64,000 bases of DNA from Streptomyces iconiensis (GCF_028657195.3 NZ_JANCPR020000021.1:1-64000); one strand, 5' to 3'. Positions 1 to 8,715 are shown, counted from the first letter of the stretch. Program-made: numbers and translations. Notes: generated from the sequence alone by a model not told the origin.

Positions 1-200
1 ACCCACCCGTTTCCCTCTCCCTGTTGCCCGGGTCGGGGGGTTCCTCTCCCGTTCCTGGGGCGGGGTTTCCTCTCCCGGGGCTCTGCTCCTGTTCGGTGGT
101 CGTGTGCTTGTGCAGGCGGCATACCGGTGGGGAGCTGGACAGGGCAGTGTGGGGGGATCAGCTGCCGCAGACGTACCACCCGCACACAAAGGGAGGCATC
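1..200. other. Leader region upstream of the ebo-like operon
   Basis: No gene is supported here. The open frame of the first CDS runs back to position 24, but the Pro/Gly/Cys-rich translation does not look like protein, and a good ribosome binding site lies only at 191-196. The first 90 bases carry three near-copies of a pyrimidine-rich TTCCTCTCCC element. The promoter of the operon should be here or to the left, but I cannot assign it. Confidence 0.4.
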
Positions 201-1367
201 GTGCCTGACGCCTACAGCAACCCCGTTGAATCCCACGACAAGGTCCGCACGGGCATATGGCTGATCGGCGCGCGGGGTTCCGTCGCGACGACGGCCGTGA
301 CCGGAGCCGCGGCGCTCGCGGCGGGGCTGCATCCGCCGACGGGGATGGTGACGGAGGCGGCGCCGTTCGCCGCGTGCGGGCTCGCTGGGCCTGACACGTT
401 TGTGTTCGGGGGCCATGACACGGTGTCGGCGCCCCTGCCCAAGCGGGCCGAGGCGCTGGCCGAGGGTGGCGTGATTCCGCACGGGCTGCCCTCGGCCGTC
501 CGTGCCGAACTCGCGGCTGCCGACGCCGCGATACGTCCTGGAGGCGGGGCCTCGGACCTGCGCGGCGAGGACGAGTTGGTCGAGACGTACGCGGCTGACC
601 TCGTCGAGTTCACACGGGAGCACGGGCTCGCCCGTACCGTCGTCGTGAACGTCGCGAGCACCGAGGCGCACACGGAGAGGGAGGACACGCTTCCGCCCAG
701 CGCGCTGTACGCGGCGGCAGCGCTGCGCGCCGGCTGCCCCTATGTGAACTTCACGCCCTCGACGGGCCTGCACCACCCGCGGCTCGCCGAAGCGGCGCGT
801 GCGGCGGGCGTGCCGTACGCGGGCCGGGACGGCAAGACAGGGCAGACACTGCTGCGTTCGGTGCTGGCGCCGATGTTCGCGCAGCGTGCGCTGGCCGTAC
901 GGGCGTGGTCGGGCACCAACCTGCTGGGCGGCGGCGACGGCGCTGCGCTCGCCGACCCGGCAGCGGCTGCGGCGAAGAACGCGGGCAAGGCGAGGGTGCT
1001 CGCCGACACGCTCGGTGAGGTGCCGGACGGCCAGGTGCACATCGACGACGTACCGGCGATGGGCGACTGGAAGACCGCGTGGGACCACGTCGCCTTCGAC
1101 GGGTTCCTGGGCTCCCGGATGGTGCTCCAGACGATCTGGCAGGGCTGTGACTCGGCGCTCGCCGCACCGCTCGTGCTGGACCTCGCACGGCTGCTGGCGC
1201 GCGCGCACGAGGTGGGCATCACGGGACCCGTGGACGGGCTCGGCTTCTACTTCAAGGACCCGGACACGGGGCCCAGCGATCTGCCGGGACAGTGGTGCGC
1301 GCTGCTGGAGCTGGCGGAACGGCTGTCCCGCGGGCAGGCGGAAGCGCCGACCGGGGTGGAGCGGTGA
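201..1367 (+). CDS. Inositol-3-phosphate synthase family protein (takes the EboD position)
   Basis: This 388-residue protein belongs to the myo-inositol-1-phosphate synthase family, which uses NAD to convert glucose 6-phosphate into inositol 3-phosphate. The dinucleotide-binding GARGSV lies at residues 23-28. The family signatures GRDGKTGQT (about 208-216) and NLLGGGDG (about 239-246) are present and are followed by a Lys/Asn stretch. I chose GTG 201 because GGGAGG lies at 191-196. The stop overlaps the next start (GTGA), so it is translationally coupled to the UbiA gene. In described ebo clusters this place is held by a dehydroquinate-synthase-like cyclase (EboD). Both enzyme types cyclise a sugar phosphate with transient NAD oxidation, so an analogous role is inferred. 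The true substrate is unproven. Confidence 0.85.
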   Translation: MPDAYSNPVESHDKVRTGIWLIGARGSVATTAVTGAAALAAGLHPPTGMVTEAAPFAACGLAGPDTFVFGGHDTVSAPLPKRAEALAEGGVIPHGLPSAVRAELAAADAAIRPGGGASDLRGEDELVETYAADLVEFTREHGLARTVVVNVASTEAHTEREDTLPPSALYAAAALRAGCPYVNFTPSTGLHHPRLAEAARAAGVPYAGRDGKTGQTLLRSVLAPMFAQRALAVRAWSGTNLLGGGDGAALADPAAAAAKNAGKARVLADTLGEVPDGQVHIDDVPAMGDWKTAWDHVAFDGFLGSRMVLQTIWQGCDSALAAPLVLDLARLLARAHEVGITGPVDGLGFYFKDPDTGPSDLPGQWCALLELAERLSRGQAEAPTGVER

Positions 1368-2239
1368 GCCGGGTGACGGCGTGGGCCGAACTCCTGCGGG
1401 TCTCCGCGCTGTTCACGGTGCCGGGTGACGCGGTCGCCGGTGCGGCGGCCGTGGGGCGCGCGCCGAACCGGGGCACCGCGCTGGCCGCCGCCTCGTCCGT
1501 GTGCCTGTACGAGGCGGGCATGGCGCTCAACGACTGGGCCGACCGGGAGACCGACGCGGTGGAGCGCCCCGAACGTCCCCTGCCCTCCGGCCGTATCAGT
1601 CCTCCCGCCGCCTTCCTCGCGGCCGGGGCCCTCACGGCGGCCGGTCTCGCGCTCGCCGCGCGTGCGGGGCGCCCCGCGCTGCTGACGGCCACCGCGCTCG
1701 CCGGCACCGTGTGGGCCTACGACCTGCGCCTCAACCACACCCGCGCGGCCCCCGCCACCATGGCGACGGCCCGCGCACTCGATGTGATCCTCGGCGCAGC
1801 CGCCACCTCGACGGGCACGCCAACGGCAGCCGCGGCACGCGACGTTGCCGGTGCGGCCGGACTCATGGGCGTGCACACGTGGGCGGTGACGGCGGTCTCG
1901 CGGCGCGAGGCGGAGGGCGGAGCGCCCGCCGTGCCGCTGGCCGCGCTCGGCGTGGTGGCGGGCATCGCCGCCGTGGTGACGCGGCAGCGCAGGCCACAGG
2001 CGCTCGGCGCTGCGGCGGCGTACGTCGCCGGCGCTGCACGCCCCCTCGCGCATGCCGCGCTGAACCCCTCGCCACCGCTGCTCCAGCGCGCGGTCGGCGG
2101 CGGCATCCGCGCCATGATCCCGTTGCAGGCCGCGCTCACGGCCCGTACGGACCGCAGGGGCTCGGCGGCGACGGCCGCCGCCCTGCTCGCGCTGCTCCCT
2201 CTCGCCCGCCGGCTGTCCAGGAAGGTGAGCCCCACATGA
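1364..2239 (+). CDS. eboC: UbiA-family prenyltransferase (EboC-like)
   Basis: This 291-residue multi-helix membrane protein carries the UbiA Asp-rich motif NDWADRETD at residues 56-64, which binds the prenyl diphosphate through magnesium. The second conserved region is less typical (WAYDLRLNHT). UbiA enzymes attach a polyprenyl chain to an aromatic or a sugar-phosphate acceptor; the mycobacterial decaprenyl-phosphoribose synthase is one of them. Start GTG 1364 overlaps the preceding stop and the ATGA at 2236 overlaps the next gene. Lying beside an inositol-phosphate synthase and EboA/B/E/F homologues, it is best called EboC. A prenylated polyol phosphate is my inference for its product. Confidence 0.85.
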   Translation: MSRVTAWAELLRVSALFTVPGDAVAGAAAVGRAPNRGTALAAASSVCLYEAGMALNDWADRETDAVERPERPLPSGRISPPAAFLAAGALTAAGLALAARAGRPALLTATALAGTVWAYDLRLNHTRAAPATMATARALDVILGAAATSTGTPTAAAARDVAGAAGLMGVHTWAVTAVSRREAEGGAPAVPLAALGVVAGIAAVVTRQRRPQALGAAAAYVAGAARPLAHAALNPSPPLLQRAVGGGIRAMIPLQAALTARTDRRGSAATAAALLALLPLARRLSRKVSPT

Positions 2240-3105
2240 CCGGAGCGCTCCGTTACGCCTACGGCACCAACGGCCTCGCCGACCTGCGCCTGGAGGACGC
2301 GCTCGCGCTCCTGGCCGACCTCGGGTACTCAGGTGTCGGCCTGACGCTCGACCACATGCACCTCGACCCCCTCGCGCCGGGTCTGGCGGCCCGTACGGCC
2401 GAGGTGGGCCGGGCGCTGGAGCGGTACGGGCTGTCGGTGACCATCGAGACCGGGGGCCGCTACGTCCTGGACGCGCGGCGCAAGCACCACCCCACGCTGC
2501 TCGACCCGGACGCCGGGGCCCGCGCCTCCCGTACGGAGCTGCTGCTCAAGGCGGTACGGGTCGCGGCCGACCTCGGCGCGCACGCCGTGCACTGCTTCAG
2601 CGGGAAGCTGCCTCCCGGCACGGACCCGCACGAGGCGTGGCCCCGGCTCGCCGACGGCATCGGATCGGTGCTCGTGGCGGCCGAGGCCGCGGGGGTGCCT
2701 CTGGCCGTCGAGCCGGAGCCCGGTCATCTGCTGGGCGACCTGGCGGGGTTCCACCGGCTGCGTACGGCACTGGACAGTCCCGAACTGCTCGGGCTGACCC
2801 TGGACATCGGCCACTGCCAGTGCCTGGAGCCCGAACCGCCGGCCGACTGTGTGCGGGCCGCGGCTCCGTGGCTGCGGCATGTGCAGATCGAGGACATGCG
2901 GCGCGGTGTGCACGAGCACCTGCCGTTCGGCGCCGGGGAGATCGACTTTCCGCCCGTGCTCGATGCGCTGCGCGAGGCGCGGTACGGCGGGCTGGTCACC
3001 GTCGAGCTGCCACGCGATTCGCACGCCGGGCCCGAACGGGCCGCAGAATCCCTGCACTTCCTGACGACGGCCGAGGCCAAGACGGGAGACAACACCCCAT
3101 GCTGA
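2236..3105 (+). CDS. Sugar phosphate isomerase/epimerase-like TIM-barrel protein
   Basis: A 289-residue protein of the AP-endonuclease-2/xylose-isomerase-like TIM-barrel superfamily. It shows the expected run of metal-binding strands: AVEPEPGH near the middle, LTLDIGHCQ, VQIEDM and a C-terminal LVTVELPR, with Glu, Asp and His spaced as in divalent-metal isomerases. No signal peptide is seen, so it should be cytosolic. ATG 2236 overlaps the UbiA stop, and its own stop overlaps the EboA start by seven bases. It may isomerise or epimerise the cyclitol or sugar made by the operon. It is one of three TIM-barrel proteins here; the EboE match is the one at 4788. Confidence 0.8.
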   Translation: MTGALRYAYGTNGLADLRLEDALALLADLGYSGVGLTLDHMHLDPLAPGLAARTAEVGRALERYGLSVTIETGGRYVLDARRKHHPTLLDPDAGARASRTELLLKAVRVAADLGAHAVHCFSGKLPPGTDPHEAWPRLADGIGSVLVAAEAAGVPLAVEPEPGHLLGDLAGFHRLRTALDSPELLGLTLDIGHCQCLEPEPPADCVRAAAPWLRHVQIEDMRRGVHEHLPFGAGEIDFPPVLDALREARYGGLVTVELPRDSHAGPERAAESLHFLTTAEAKTGDNTPC

Positions 3106-3917
3106 CCCCTCTCGCCACCCTCCGTACCGGCCTTGAGCTGCGGCTCGGCGCCGGCGCTCGCGCCTGGCTGCACCAGGCCCTCGCCACGGCGGCCGACGCG
3201 CCGCACCACGTGAACGAGCCCGGACTGCCGCCCTGGGAGCGCGACTTCGCCCAGGCGGGGCGCCAGTGCGGCCCGCACGCGTTACGGCCCGAAGGGGAGG
3301 CGGGTGTCGCTGAGGCAGCCGTGCCGCCGCGCGATCCGGCCGACACCGCACGCGTGCTGATCCTGCACGCCGCGGCACCGGACACCGCGACCCTCGCCCG
3401 CCTCTACGAGCACGGCACGGCAGCCGAGCGCCGCGCCGTACTGCTCGCGCTCCCGCACCTGGACCCGCCACCTGAGCGGGAGGGTGCGCTGACCCTCGTC
3501 GAGGACGCGCTGCGCACGAACGACACGCGGCTGGTCGCCGCCGCGCTCGGCCCGTACGCCGCCGCGCACCTGGACGCGCACCAGTGGCGGCAGGCGGTGC
3601 TCAAGTGCCTGTTCACCGGCGTGCCGTTGAGCGCCGTCGCCGGTCTTGAGCACCGTGCGGCGGGGGACGGCGAGCTGGCCAGGATGCTGGAGGACTACGC
3701 GCGCGAACGCACGGCCGCGGGCCGCGAGGTCCCCTCCGACCTGCACACCGCACTGGACCTGGCCCGCTTCCCGCACACCGCCGAAGGCCCGGCGGCGCAG
3801 GGCACAGGGACGGACCCCGGAGCCCTCGCCGCTCCCGGCACCGGGGGCGCCGAAGCCCCCGAAGCCGGGGAAGCCCCCGACTCCCACCGCACCCCCCGCT
3901 CGCCCCAGGAGCCGTGA
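3099..3917 (+). CDS. eboA: EboA-like protein
   Basis: This 272-residue protein has the character of the EboA family: an alpha-helical, Ala/Leu-rich domain with HVNEPGLPPWERDFAQ-type and LPHLDPPPEREGAL segments, and a helix-rich centre ending about residue 220. The last 50 residues are low-complexity Gly/Ala/Pro/Glu. EboA has no known biochemical activity but marks ebo clusters, which in cyanobacteria are needed to move a scytonemin precursor to the periplasm. The start overlaps the stop of the preceding gene by seven bases, and GTGA at its end couples it to eboB. The family call rests on context plus recalled sequence character. Confidence 0.7.
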   Translation: MLTPLATLRTGLELRLGAGARAWLHQALATAADAPHHVNEPGLPPWERDFAQAGRQCGPHALRPEGEAGVAEAAVPPRDPADTARVLILHAAAPDTATLARLYEHGTAAERRAVLLALPHLDPPPEREGALTLVEDALRTNDTRLVAAALGPYAAAHLDAHQWRQAVLKCLFTGVPLSAVAGLEHRAAGDGELARMLEDYARERTAAGREVPSDLHTALDLARFPHTAEGPAAQGTGTDPGALAAPGTGGAEAPEAGEAPDSHRTPRSPQEP

Positions 3918-4774
3918 TCGCGTTGCGCATCTTCGATCCGCACATCCACATGACCTCCAGGACAACCGACGACTACGCGGCGATGCACGCGGCCGGAGTG
4001 CGTGCGCTGGTCGAGCCCTCCTTCTGGCTCGGCCAGCCCCGCACCTCGCCCGCCTCGTTCTACGACTACTTCGACTCGCTCCTCGGCTGGGAGCCCTTCC
4101 GCGCCGCCCAGCACGGCATCGCGCACCACTGCACGCTGGCCCTCAACCCCAAGGAGGCCAACGACCCGCGCTGTACGCCCGTGCTCGACGCGCTGCCGCG
4201 CTACCTCCTCAAGGACAACGTCGTCGCCGTCGGCGAGGTCGGCTACGACGCGATGACACCCGCCGAGGACACGGCCCTCGCGGCGCAGCTCCAGCTCGCG
4301 CGCGAGCACGGCCTGCCCGCGCTCGTCCACACCCCGCACCGGGACAAGCTGGCGGGGCTGCACCGCACCCTGGATGTGCTGCGCGAGTCCGGGCTGCCAC
4401 CGGAACACGTCGTGCTCGACCACCTGAACGAGACGACGCTGGGCGCCGCGTCCGACAGCGGCTGCTGGCTCGGCTTCTCCGTCTACCCCGACACCAAGAT
4501 GGACCCCGAGCGGATGATCCGCATCCTGCGCGTGCACGGAACCGACCGGGTCCTCGTCAACTCCGCTGCCGACTGGGGCCACAGCGACCCCCTCAAGACC
4601 CGGCACGTGGGCGACGCCATGCTCGCCGCCGGCTTCGGTGAGGACGAGGTCGACCAGGTGCTGTGGCGCAACCCGGTCGCCTTCTACGGCCAGAGCGGAC
4701 GTCTCGTCCTCGACTCCGCGCCCCCGGAAGGCCAGTCGTACGAGGGCAACTCCATCCTGCGCGGCGGAGAGTGA
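3914..4774 (+). CDS. eboB: TatD-family metal-dependent hydrolase (EboB-like)
   Basis: A 286-residue amidohydrolase-fold protein. The N-terminal metal site DPHIH is at residues 8-12, GEVGYD provides the bridging Glu, further His ligands come from LVHTP and LDHLNE, and the late Asp lies in NSAADWGHSD. These match TatD-type hydrolases, with EboB the closest contextual assignment. The start is GTG 3914, overlapping the EboA stop. It should be cytosolic and hydrolyse a phosphate or amide intermediate of the ebo product; the substrate is unknown. Spacing to the next gene is 13 bases and includes the GAGGAGGG ribosome site of eboE. Confidence 0.8.
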   Translation: MIALRIFDPHIHMTSRTTDDYAAMHAAGVRALVEPSFWLGQPRTSPASFYDYFDSLLGWEPFRAAQHGIAHHCTLALNPKEANDPRCTPVLDALPRYLLKDNVVAVGEVGYDAMTPAEDTALAAQLQLAREHGLPALVHTPHRDKLAGLHRTLDVLRESGLPPEHVVLDHLNETTLGAASDSGCWLGFSVYPDTKMDPERMIRILRVHGTDRVLVNSAADWGHSDPLKTRHVGDAMLAAGFGEDEVDQVLWRNPVAFYGQSGRLVLDSAPPEGQSYEGNSILRGGE

Positions 4775-4787
4775 GGAGGGAGCGCAC

Positions 4788-5969
4788 ATGCGGTTCCGGC
4801 ACCCGGACGGCTCGACCGTCCACCTCTCGTACTGCACCAACGTCCACGCGGCGGAAGAACTCGACGGCGTACTACGGCAGTTGACCGAATACGCGGAACC
4901 CGTACGGCGCCGGCTGCACCGCGACAGGCTCGGCATCGGCCTGTGGCTGGCCCGCGACGCCGCCCGTACGCTCACCCACGACCCGGCGCGGGTGAGGGAG
5001 TTGCGCGCCGCGCTGGACCGCGCCGGTCTTGAGGTGGTCACGCTCAACGGGTTCCCGTACGAGGGCTTCGGCGGCCAGCACGTCAAGTACCGCGTCTACC
5101 GGCCCGACTGGACCGAGGACGCGCGCCTCGACCACACCACCGACCTCGCCCGCCTGCTGGCAACCCTGCTGCCCGACGACGTGCCCTGGGGCACGATCTC
5201 CACGCTGCCGCTCGCCTGGCGTACGGACTTCGACGCCGGCAGGCGCGGCGCCGCGCTCGCCCGGCTGACCACGCTCGCCCAGCGCCTGGACGCGCTGGAG
5301 GAGCTGACGGGGCGCAGCATCCGCGTCGGCCTCGAACCCGAACCCGGCTGCACCGTCGAGACCACGGCCGACGCCATCGCGGCACTCACGGGCGAGGGTG
5401 CCCCGCCCGCGCACCGTATCGGCGTGTGCGTGGACACGTGCCACCTGGCCACCGCGTTCGAGGACCCCGCAACCGCCGTGGGCGCGCTCACGGGCGCGGG
5501 GGTGCCGCTCGTCAAGTCCCAGCTCTCCGCCGCGCTGCACGCCGAGCACCCTGAGCGCGAGGACGTACGGGCCGCGCTCGCCGAGTTCGCCGAGCCGCGC
5601 TTCCTGCACCAGACCAGGGCCCTTACGCGCGACGGCACCCTGCGCGCCACCGACGACCTGGACGAGGCACTCGCGCCGGGTGCGCTGCCCACCGAAGGGC
5701 CGTGGCGCTCGCACTTCCACGTCCCGCTGCACGCGCCCCTCGTGCCGCCCCTCACGGCGACGCTGCCGGTGCTGCACGACACCCTCGCCCTCCTGGTTGG
5801 CGGGCCCGTCCCGCTCACGCACCACCTGGAGGTCGAGACGTACACCTGGCAGGCGCTGCCCACCGCGCTGCGCCCCACGACGCGGGCCCAGCTCGCCGAC
5901 GGCATCGCCGCCGAACTGGCCACGGCACGCGACCTGTTGACCGGGCTCGGCCTCAAGGAGCTGCCATGA
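4788..5969 (+). CDS. eboE: EboE-like metabolite TIM-barrel protein
   Basis: This 393-residue protein starts at ATG 4788 behind a strong GAGGAGGG site (4773-4780). It begins with a LSYCTNVHAAE segment and continues through LNGFPYEGFGGQ, TISTLPLAWR, VGLEPEPGC, VCVDTCHLA and VKSQLSAAL. This is the strand order of a xylose-isomerase-like barrel with a long C-terminal extension ending in HHLEVETYTW. This composition is typical of EboE. The enzyme probably acts on the cyclic polyol made upstream. Its stop overlaps the next start (ATGA). Confidence 0.75.
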   Translation: MRFRHPDGSTVHLSYCTNVHAAEELDGVLRQLTEYAEPVRRRLHRDRLGIGLWLARDAARTLTHDPARVRELRAALDRAGLEVVTLNGFPYEGFGGQHVKYRVYRPDWTEDARLDHTTDLARLLATLLPDDVPWGTISTLPLAWRTDFDAGRRGAALARLTTLAQRLDALEELTGRSIRVGLEPEPGCTVETTADAIAALTGEGAPPAHRIGVCVDTCHLATAFEDPATAVGALTGAGVPLVKSQLSAALHAEHPEREDVRAALAEFAEPRFLHQTRALTRDGTLRATDDLDEALAPGALPTEGPWRSHFHVPLHAPLVPPLTATLPVLHDTLALLVGGPVPLTHHLEVETYTWQALPTALRPTTRAQLADGIAAELATARDLLTGLGLKELP

Positions 5970-7393
5970 TCCGGCCCCCGGCCGCCGCGCCGCGCGCCCA
6001 CCCCCTGCTCGTCATCGACGTGGTCGGCCTCACCCCCTCGCTGCTGGAGCACATGCCCAGGCTGCGCGCGCTGGGCCGCGAGGGCTCCTACAGCCCGCTG
6101 CGCACGGTGCTCCCGGCGGTCACCTGCGCGGCGCAGTCCACCTTCCTGACGGGCGAGCTGCCCTCGGGGCACGGCATCGTCGCCAACGGCTGGTACTTCC
6201 GCGAGCTGGGCGACGTACTGCTGTGGCGCCAGCACAACCGGCTCGTCGGCGGCGAGAAGCTGTGGGACGCGGCGCGTGCGCTGCGGCCCGGCTCCTCCTA
6301 CACGGTGGCGAACGTGTGCTGGTGGTACGCGATGGGCGCCGACACCGACTGGACGGTCACCCCGCGCCCCGTCTACTACGCCGACGGCCGCAAGGAGCCG
6401 GACTGCTACACCAGGCCACCTGAGCTGCACGACGAACTGGTCGCCGAGCTGGGCGAGTTCCCCCTGTTCACCTTCTGGGGCCCCGGTGCGAACCTCACCT
6501 CCTCCGAGTGGATCATCGGCGCCACGCGGCACCTCCTGCGCACCCGCCACCCCGACCTCGCGCTGTGCTACGTGCCGCATCTCGACTACGACCTCCAGCG
6601 CTACGGCCCCGATGACCCCCGCTCGCACCGCGCGGCGGCCGAACTGGACGCCGCCCTCGCTCCGTTGCTCGACCAGGCCAGGGACGAGGGCCGTACGGTC
6701 GTCGCGCTCTCCGAGTACGGGATCACGCGCGTACGCCGGCACGTCGACATCAACCGGGTGCTGCGCCGCGCCGGACTGCTGAACGTCTACACGCAGGACG
6801 GCATGGAGTACCTCGACCCCTGGACCTCGCGCGCCTTCGCCGTCGCCGACCACCAGATCGCGCACGTCTACGTCAGCGACCCCGCCGACCTGCCCGCCAC
6901 CCGCGAGGCGCTCGACGGGCTCCCCGGCCTGGCCCGGCTCCTGGACGAGGGCGGCAAGAAGGAGAACGGCCTGGACCATCCGCGCTCCGGCGAGCTGGTC
7001 GCGCTCGCCGAGCCCGACGCGTGGTTCACGTACTACTACTGGCTCGACGACGCCCACGCGCCCGACTTCGCGCAGTTGGTCGAGATCCACCGCAAGCCCG
7101 GATACGACCCGGTCGAGCTGTTCATGGACCCCCACGACCCGTACGTCAAGCTGCGGGCCGCAGCCGCGCTGGCCCGTAAGAAGACCGGCATGCGCTACCG
7201 CATGGCCGTCGTACCCCTGGACCCCTCACCGATCCGCGGCAGCCACGGCCTCCTGCCCTCACGTACGGAGGACGGACCCGTGCTGCTGTGCTCGCGCCCC
7301 GACGCACTCGGCGAGCGCCGGGACGCGCAGCCCTTCCCCGCAACCGACGTGAAGCGCCTGCTTCTCGACCTGGCACTGGGAGACCTGACATGA
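5966..7393 (+). CDS. eboF: Alkaline phosphatase superfamily protein / nucleotide pyrophosphatase-like (EboF-like)
   Basis: This 475-residue protein belongs to the type I phosphodiesterase/nucleotide pyrophosphatase branch of the alkaline phosphatase superfamily. The first metal Asp is in VIDVVGL near residue 18. The nucleophile region is TCAAQSTFLTGELPSGHGI, further metal residues lie in VPHLDYDLQRYGP, and the late motif is LSEYGITRVRRHVD. The usual Asp-His of that last motif reads Glu-Tyr, which may be a subfamily trait. No signal peptide is visible. It should remove or transfer a phosphate from a polyol or prenyl phosphate. It overlaps both neighbours by four bases, and in ebo clusters this slot is EboF. 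Confidence 0.75.
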   Translation: MIRPPAAAPRAHPLLVIDVVGLTPSLLEHMPRLRALGREGSYSPLRTVLPAVTCAAQSTFLTGELPSGHGIVANGWYFRELGDVLLWRQHNRLVGGEKLWDAARALRPGSSYTVANVCWWYAMGADTDWTVTPRPVYYADGRKEPDCYTRPPELHDELVAELGEFPLFTFWGPGANLTSSEWIIGATRHLLRTRHPDLALCYVPHLDYDLQRYGPDDPRSHRAAAELDAALAPLLDQARDEGRTVVALSEYGITRVRRHVDINRVLRRAGLLNVYTQDGMEYLDPWTSRAFAVADHQIAHVYVSDPADLPATREALDGLPGLARLLDEGGKKENGLDHPRSGELVALAEPDAWFTYYYWLDDAHAPDFAQLVEIHRKPGYDPVELFMDPHDPYVKLRAAAALARKKTGMRYRMAVVPLDPSPIRGSHGLLPSRTEDGPVLLCSRPDALGERRDAQPFPATDVKRLLLDLALGDLT

Positions 7394-8469
7394 CACACAG
7401 ACCCGAACACCCCGAGCTGGACAGCGCACTGCGCCGCCGCGGCTTCCTCGGCGTCGCGGCGGGCGCGACGGCCGCAGCCCTGCTCGGCACCACGGCCGCA
7501 CACGCCGGCTCCCGTACGGACGCGGCCTCCACGGCGAGCACAACCCAGGGCCACGGTCACGGCCGCCGCCCGATCGTGCCGCGCGGCAAGCTCGGCATCC
7601 AGCTCTACACGATCCGGGACCAGACCAAGGCCCTGGGATTCGCCCGCGTCTTCGAGGAACTGCGGCGCTACGGCTACGACTCCGTCGAGTTCGCCGGCTA
7701 CACCCAGGGCACGGGCGACATCAGCCTGCGGCAGCTCAAGAGGCTGATGCGCGACAACGGCCTGCGCGGTATCGGCAGCCACGTCGGCTACTACTCCGGC
7801 AATCCCGCCGACTACACCTTCGCCACGCAGCTCGACAAGGTCGTCGACGACGCGGCTGCGCTCGGCGTCCCGCACGTCGGTACGGCGGCCAGCCCCGACC
7901 GCTACGGCCGCACGGTCGACGCCTGGAAGCGCGCGGCCGAGGACTTCAACACCTACGGCGCTGCGGCTCGCAAGCGCGGCCTGAAGTTCTACCAGCACAA
8001 CCACCAGATGGAGTTCGGCTTCGCCGAGGACCGGCCCGACGTGCGCCTCTACGACGTGCTCCTCGCCGAGACCGACCCCGAACTGGTCTATCTGGAGATG
8101 GACATCTACTGGGCCTACGCGGGCCAGCACCGCTTCAGCGTCCGTCCCGACGGCACCCCGGCACCCTTCGAGCCCCTGGACTACGTCCTGGCCGCCCCGC
8201 ACCGCTATCCGCTCTTCCACGTCAAGGACGGCGAGCACGACGAGGCGTCGGCCGACGGCTACCACATGGTGGACGTGGGGGACGGTGACATCGACTACGA
8301 ACGGTTCATCGGCCGCGTCCTGCGCCACAAGGGGCGGCACGGCCACGGTCACCGCACCGACCACCACTGGCTGATGGAGCGCGACGACGCCGTCGACCCC
8401 AACGCCAACCCGGCGGGGTCCCTCAGCTCGGCCCGCCGCTCCGCCGCCTACCTGCGCCGCAAGAGGTAG
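7390..8469 (+). CDS. Tat-exported sugar phosphate isomerase/epimerase-like protein
   Basis: A 359-residue protein with a twin-arginine signal: RRRGFLG at residues 15-21, an Ala-rich hydrophobic stretch and a likely AHA-G cleavage near residue 38. The mature part is a TIM-barrel of the sugar phosphate isomerase type (GIQLYTIRD, KFYQHNHQMEF, YLEMDIYWAYAG, LFHVKDGEHDE) with plausible metal His, Asp and Glu residues. It is the last gene of the coupled operon (ATGA overlap at 7390). Export implies that the operon product, or a breakdown product, is handled outside the membrane. That fits the transport role proposed for ebo genes in cyanobacteria. Confidence 0.8.
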   Translation: MTHRPEHPELDSALRRRGFLGVAAGATAAALLGTTAAHAGSRTDAASTASTTQGHGHGRRPIVPRGKLGIQLYTIRDQTKALGFARVFEELRRYGYDSVEFAGYTQGTGDISLRQLKRLMRDNGLRGIGSHVGYYSGNPADYTFATQLDKVVDDAAALGVPHVGTAASPDRYGRTVDAWKRAAEDFNTYGAAARKRGLKFYQHNHQMEFGFAEDRPDVRLYDVLLAETDPELVYLEMDIYWAYAGQHRFSVRPDGTPAPFEPLDYVLAAPHRYPLFHVKDGEHDEASADGYHMVDVGDGDIDYERFIGRVLRHKGRHGHGHRTDHHWLMERDDAVDPNANPAGSLSSARRSAAYLRRKR

Positions 8470-8520
8470 CAGGGCAGCCGCACTTGAGGCACGTAGGGGG
8501 CGGGTGGGGCACGCACCGGT

Positions 8521-8554
8521 TGCGCGTACCGACGGCACAGCGCCGGTACGCGCA
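8521..8554 (+). terminator. Perfect 11-bp inverted repeat after the ebo-like operon
   Basis: TGCGCGTACCG (8521-8531) and CGGTACGCGCA (8544-8554) are perfect complements separated by 12 bases. They begin 51 bases after the last ebo-like stop and have no T-tract, which is common for Streptomyces terminators. An operator for the downstream aldehyde dehydrogenase is the alternative. Confidence 0.5.
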
Positions 8555-8639
8555 CGCGGTACGCGAGGCCGGCTCGACCGGCGCACGTGACGCATCGCAT
8601 ATCCGTGTCAGGCACGGTGCCCGGGGCTCACCGAGTCGC

Positions 8640-8651
8640 TACCGTTCGGTA
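8640..8651 (+). promoter_or_regulatory. TACCG-TT-CGGTA palindrome upstream of the aldehyde dehydrogenase
   Basis: A perfect 5-bp-arm palindrome with a two-base centre lies 64 bases before the dehydrogenase start. TACCGNNCGGTA-like sites are typical of TetR-family operators in actinomycetes. No such regulator is adjacent, so the controlling protein is unknown. Confidence 0.4.
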
Positions 8652-8715
8652 ACGCAAGCGGTATCGCGTCACCAACCGCACCCGCCCCGTACGTGCAACG
8701 AGAGCGGAGAAGACG

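Noticed and set aside
24..200. N-terminal extension of the inositol-phosphate synthase
   Set aside because: The frame is open but the Cys/Pro-rich translation is unlike the family, and the good ribosome site is at 191-196.
3695..7135. Very long minus-strand open frames under the ebo-like operon
   Set aside because: They lie antisense to genes with clear motifs; their Arg/Ala/Ser-rich translations have no recognisable domain.
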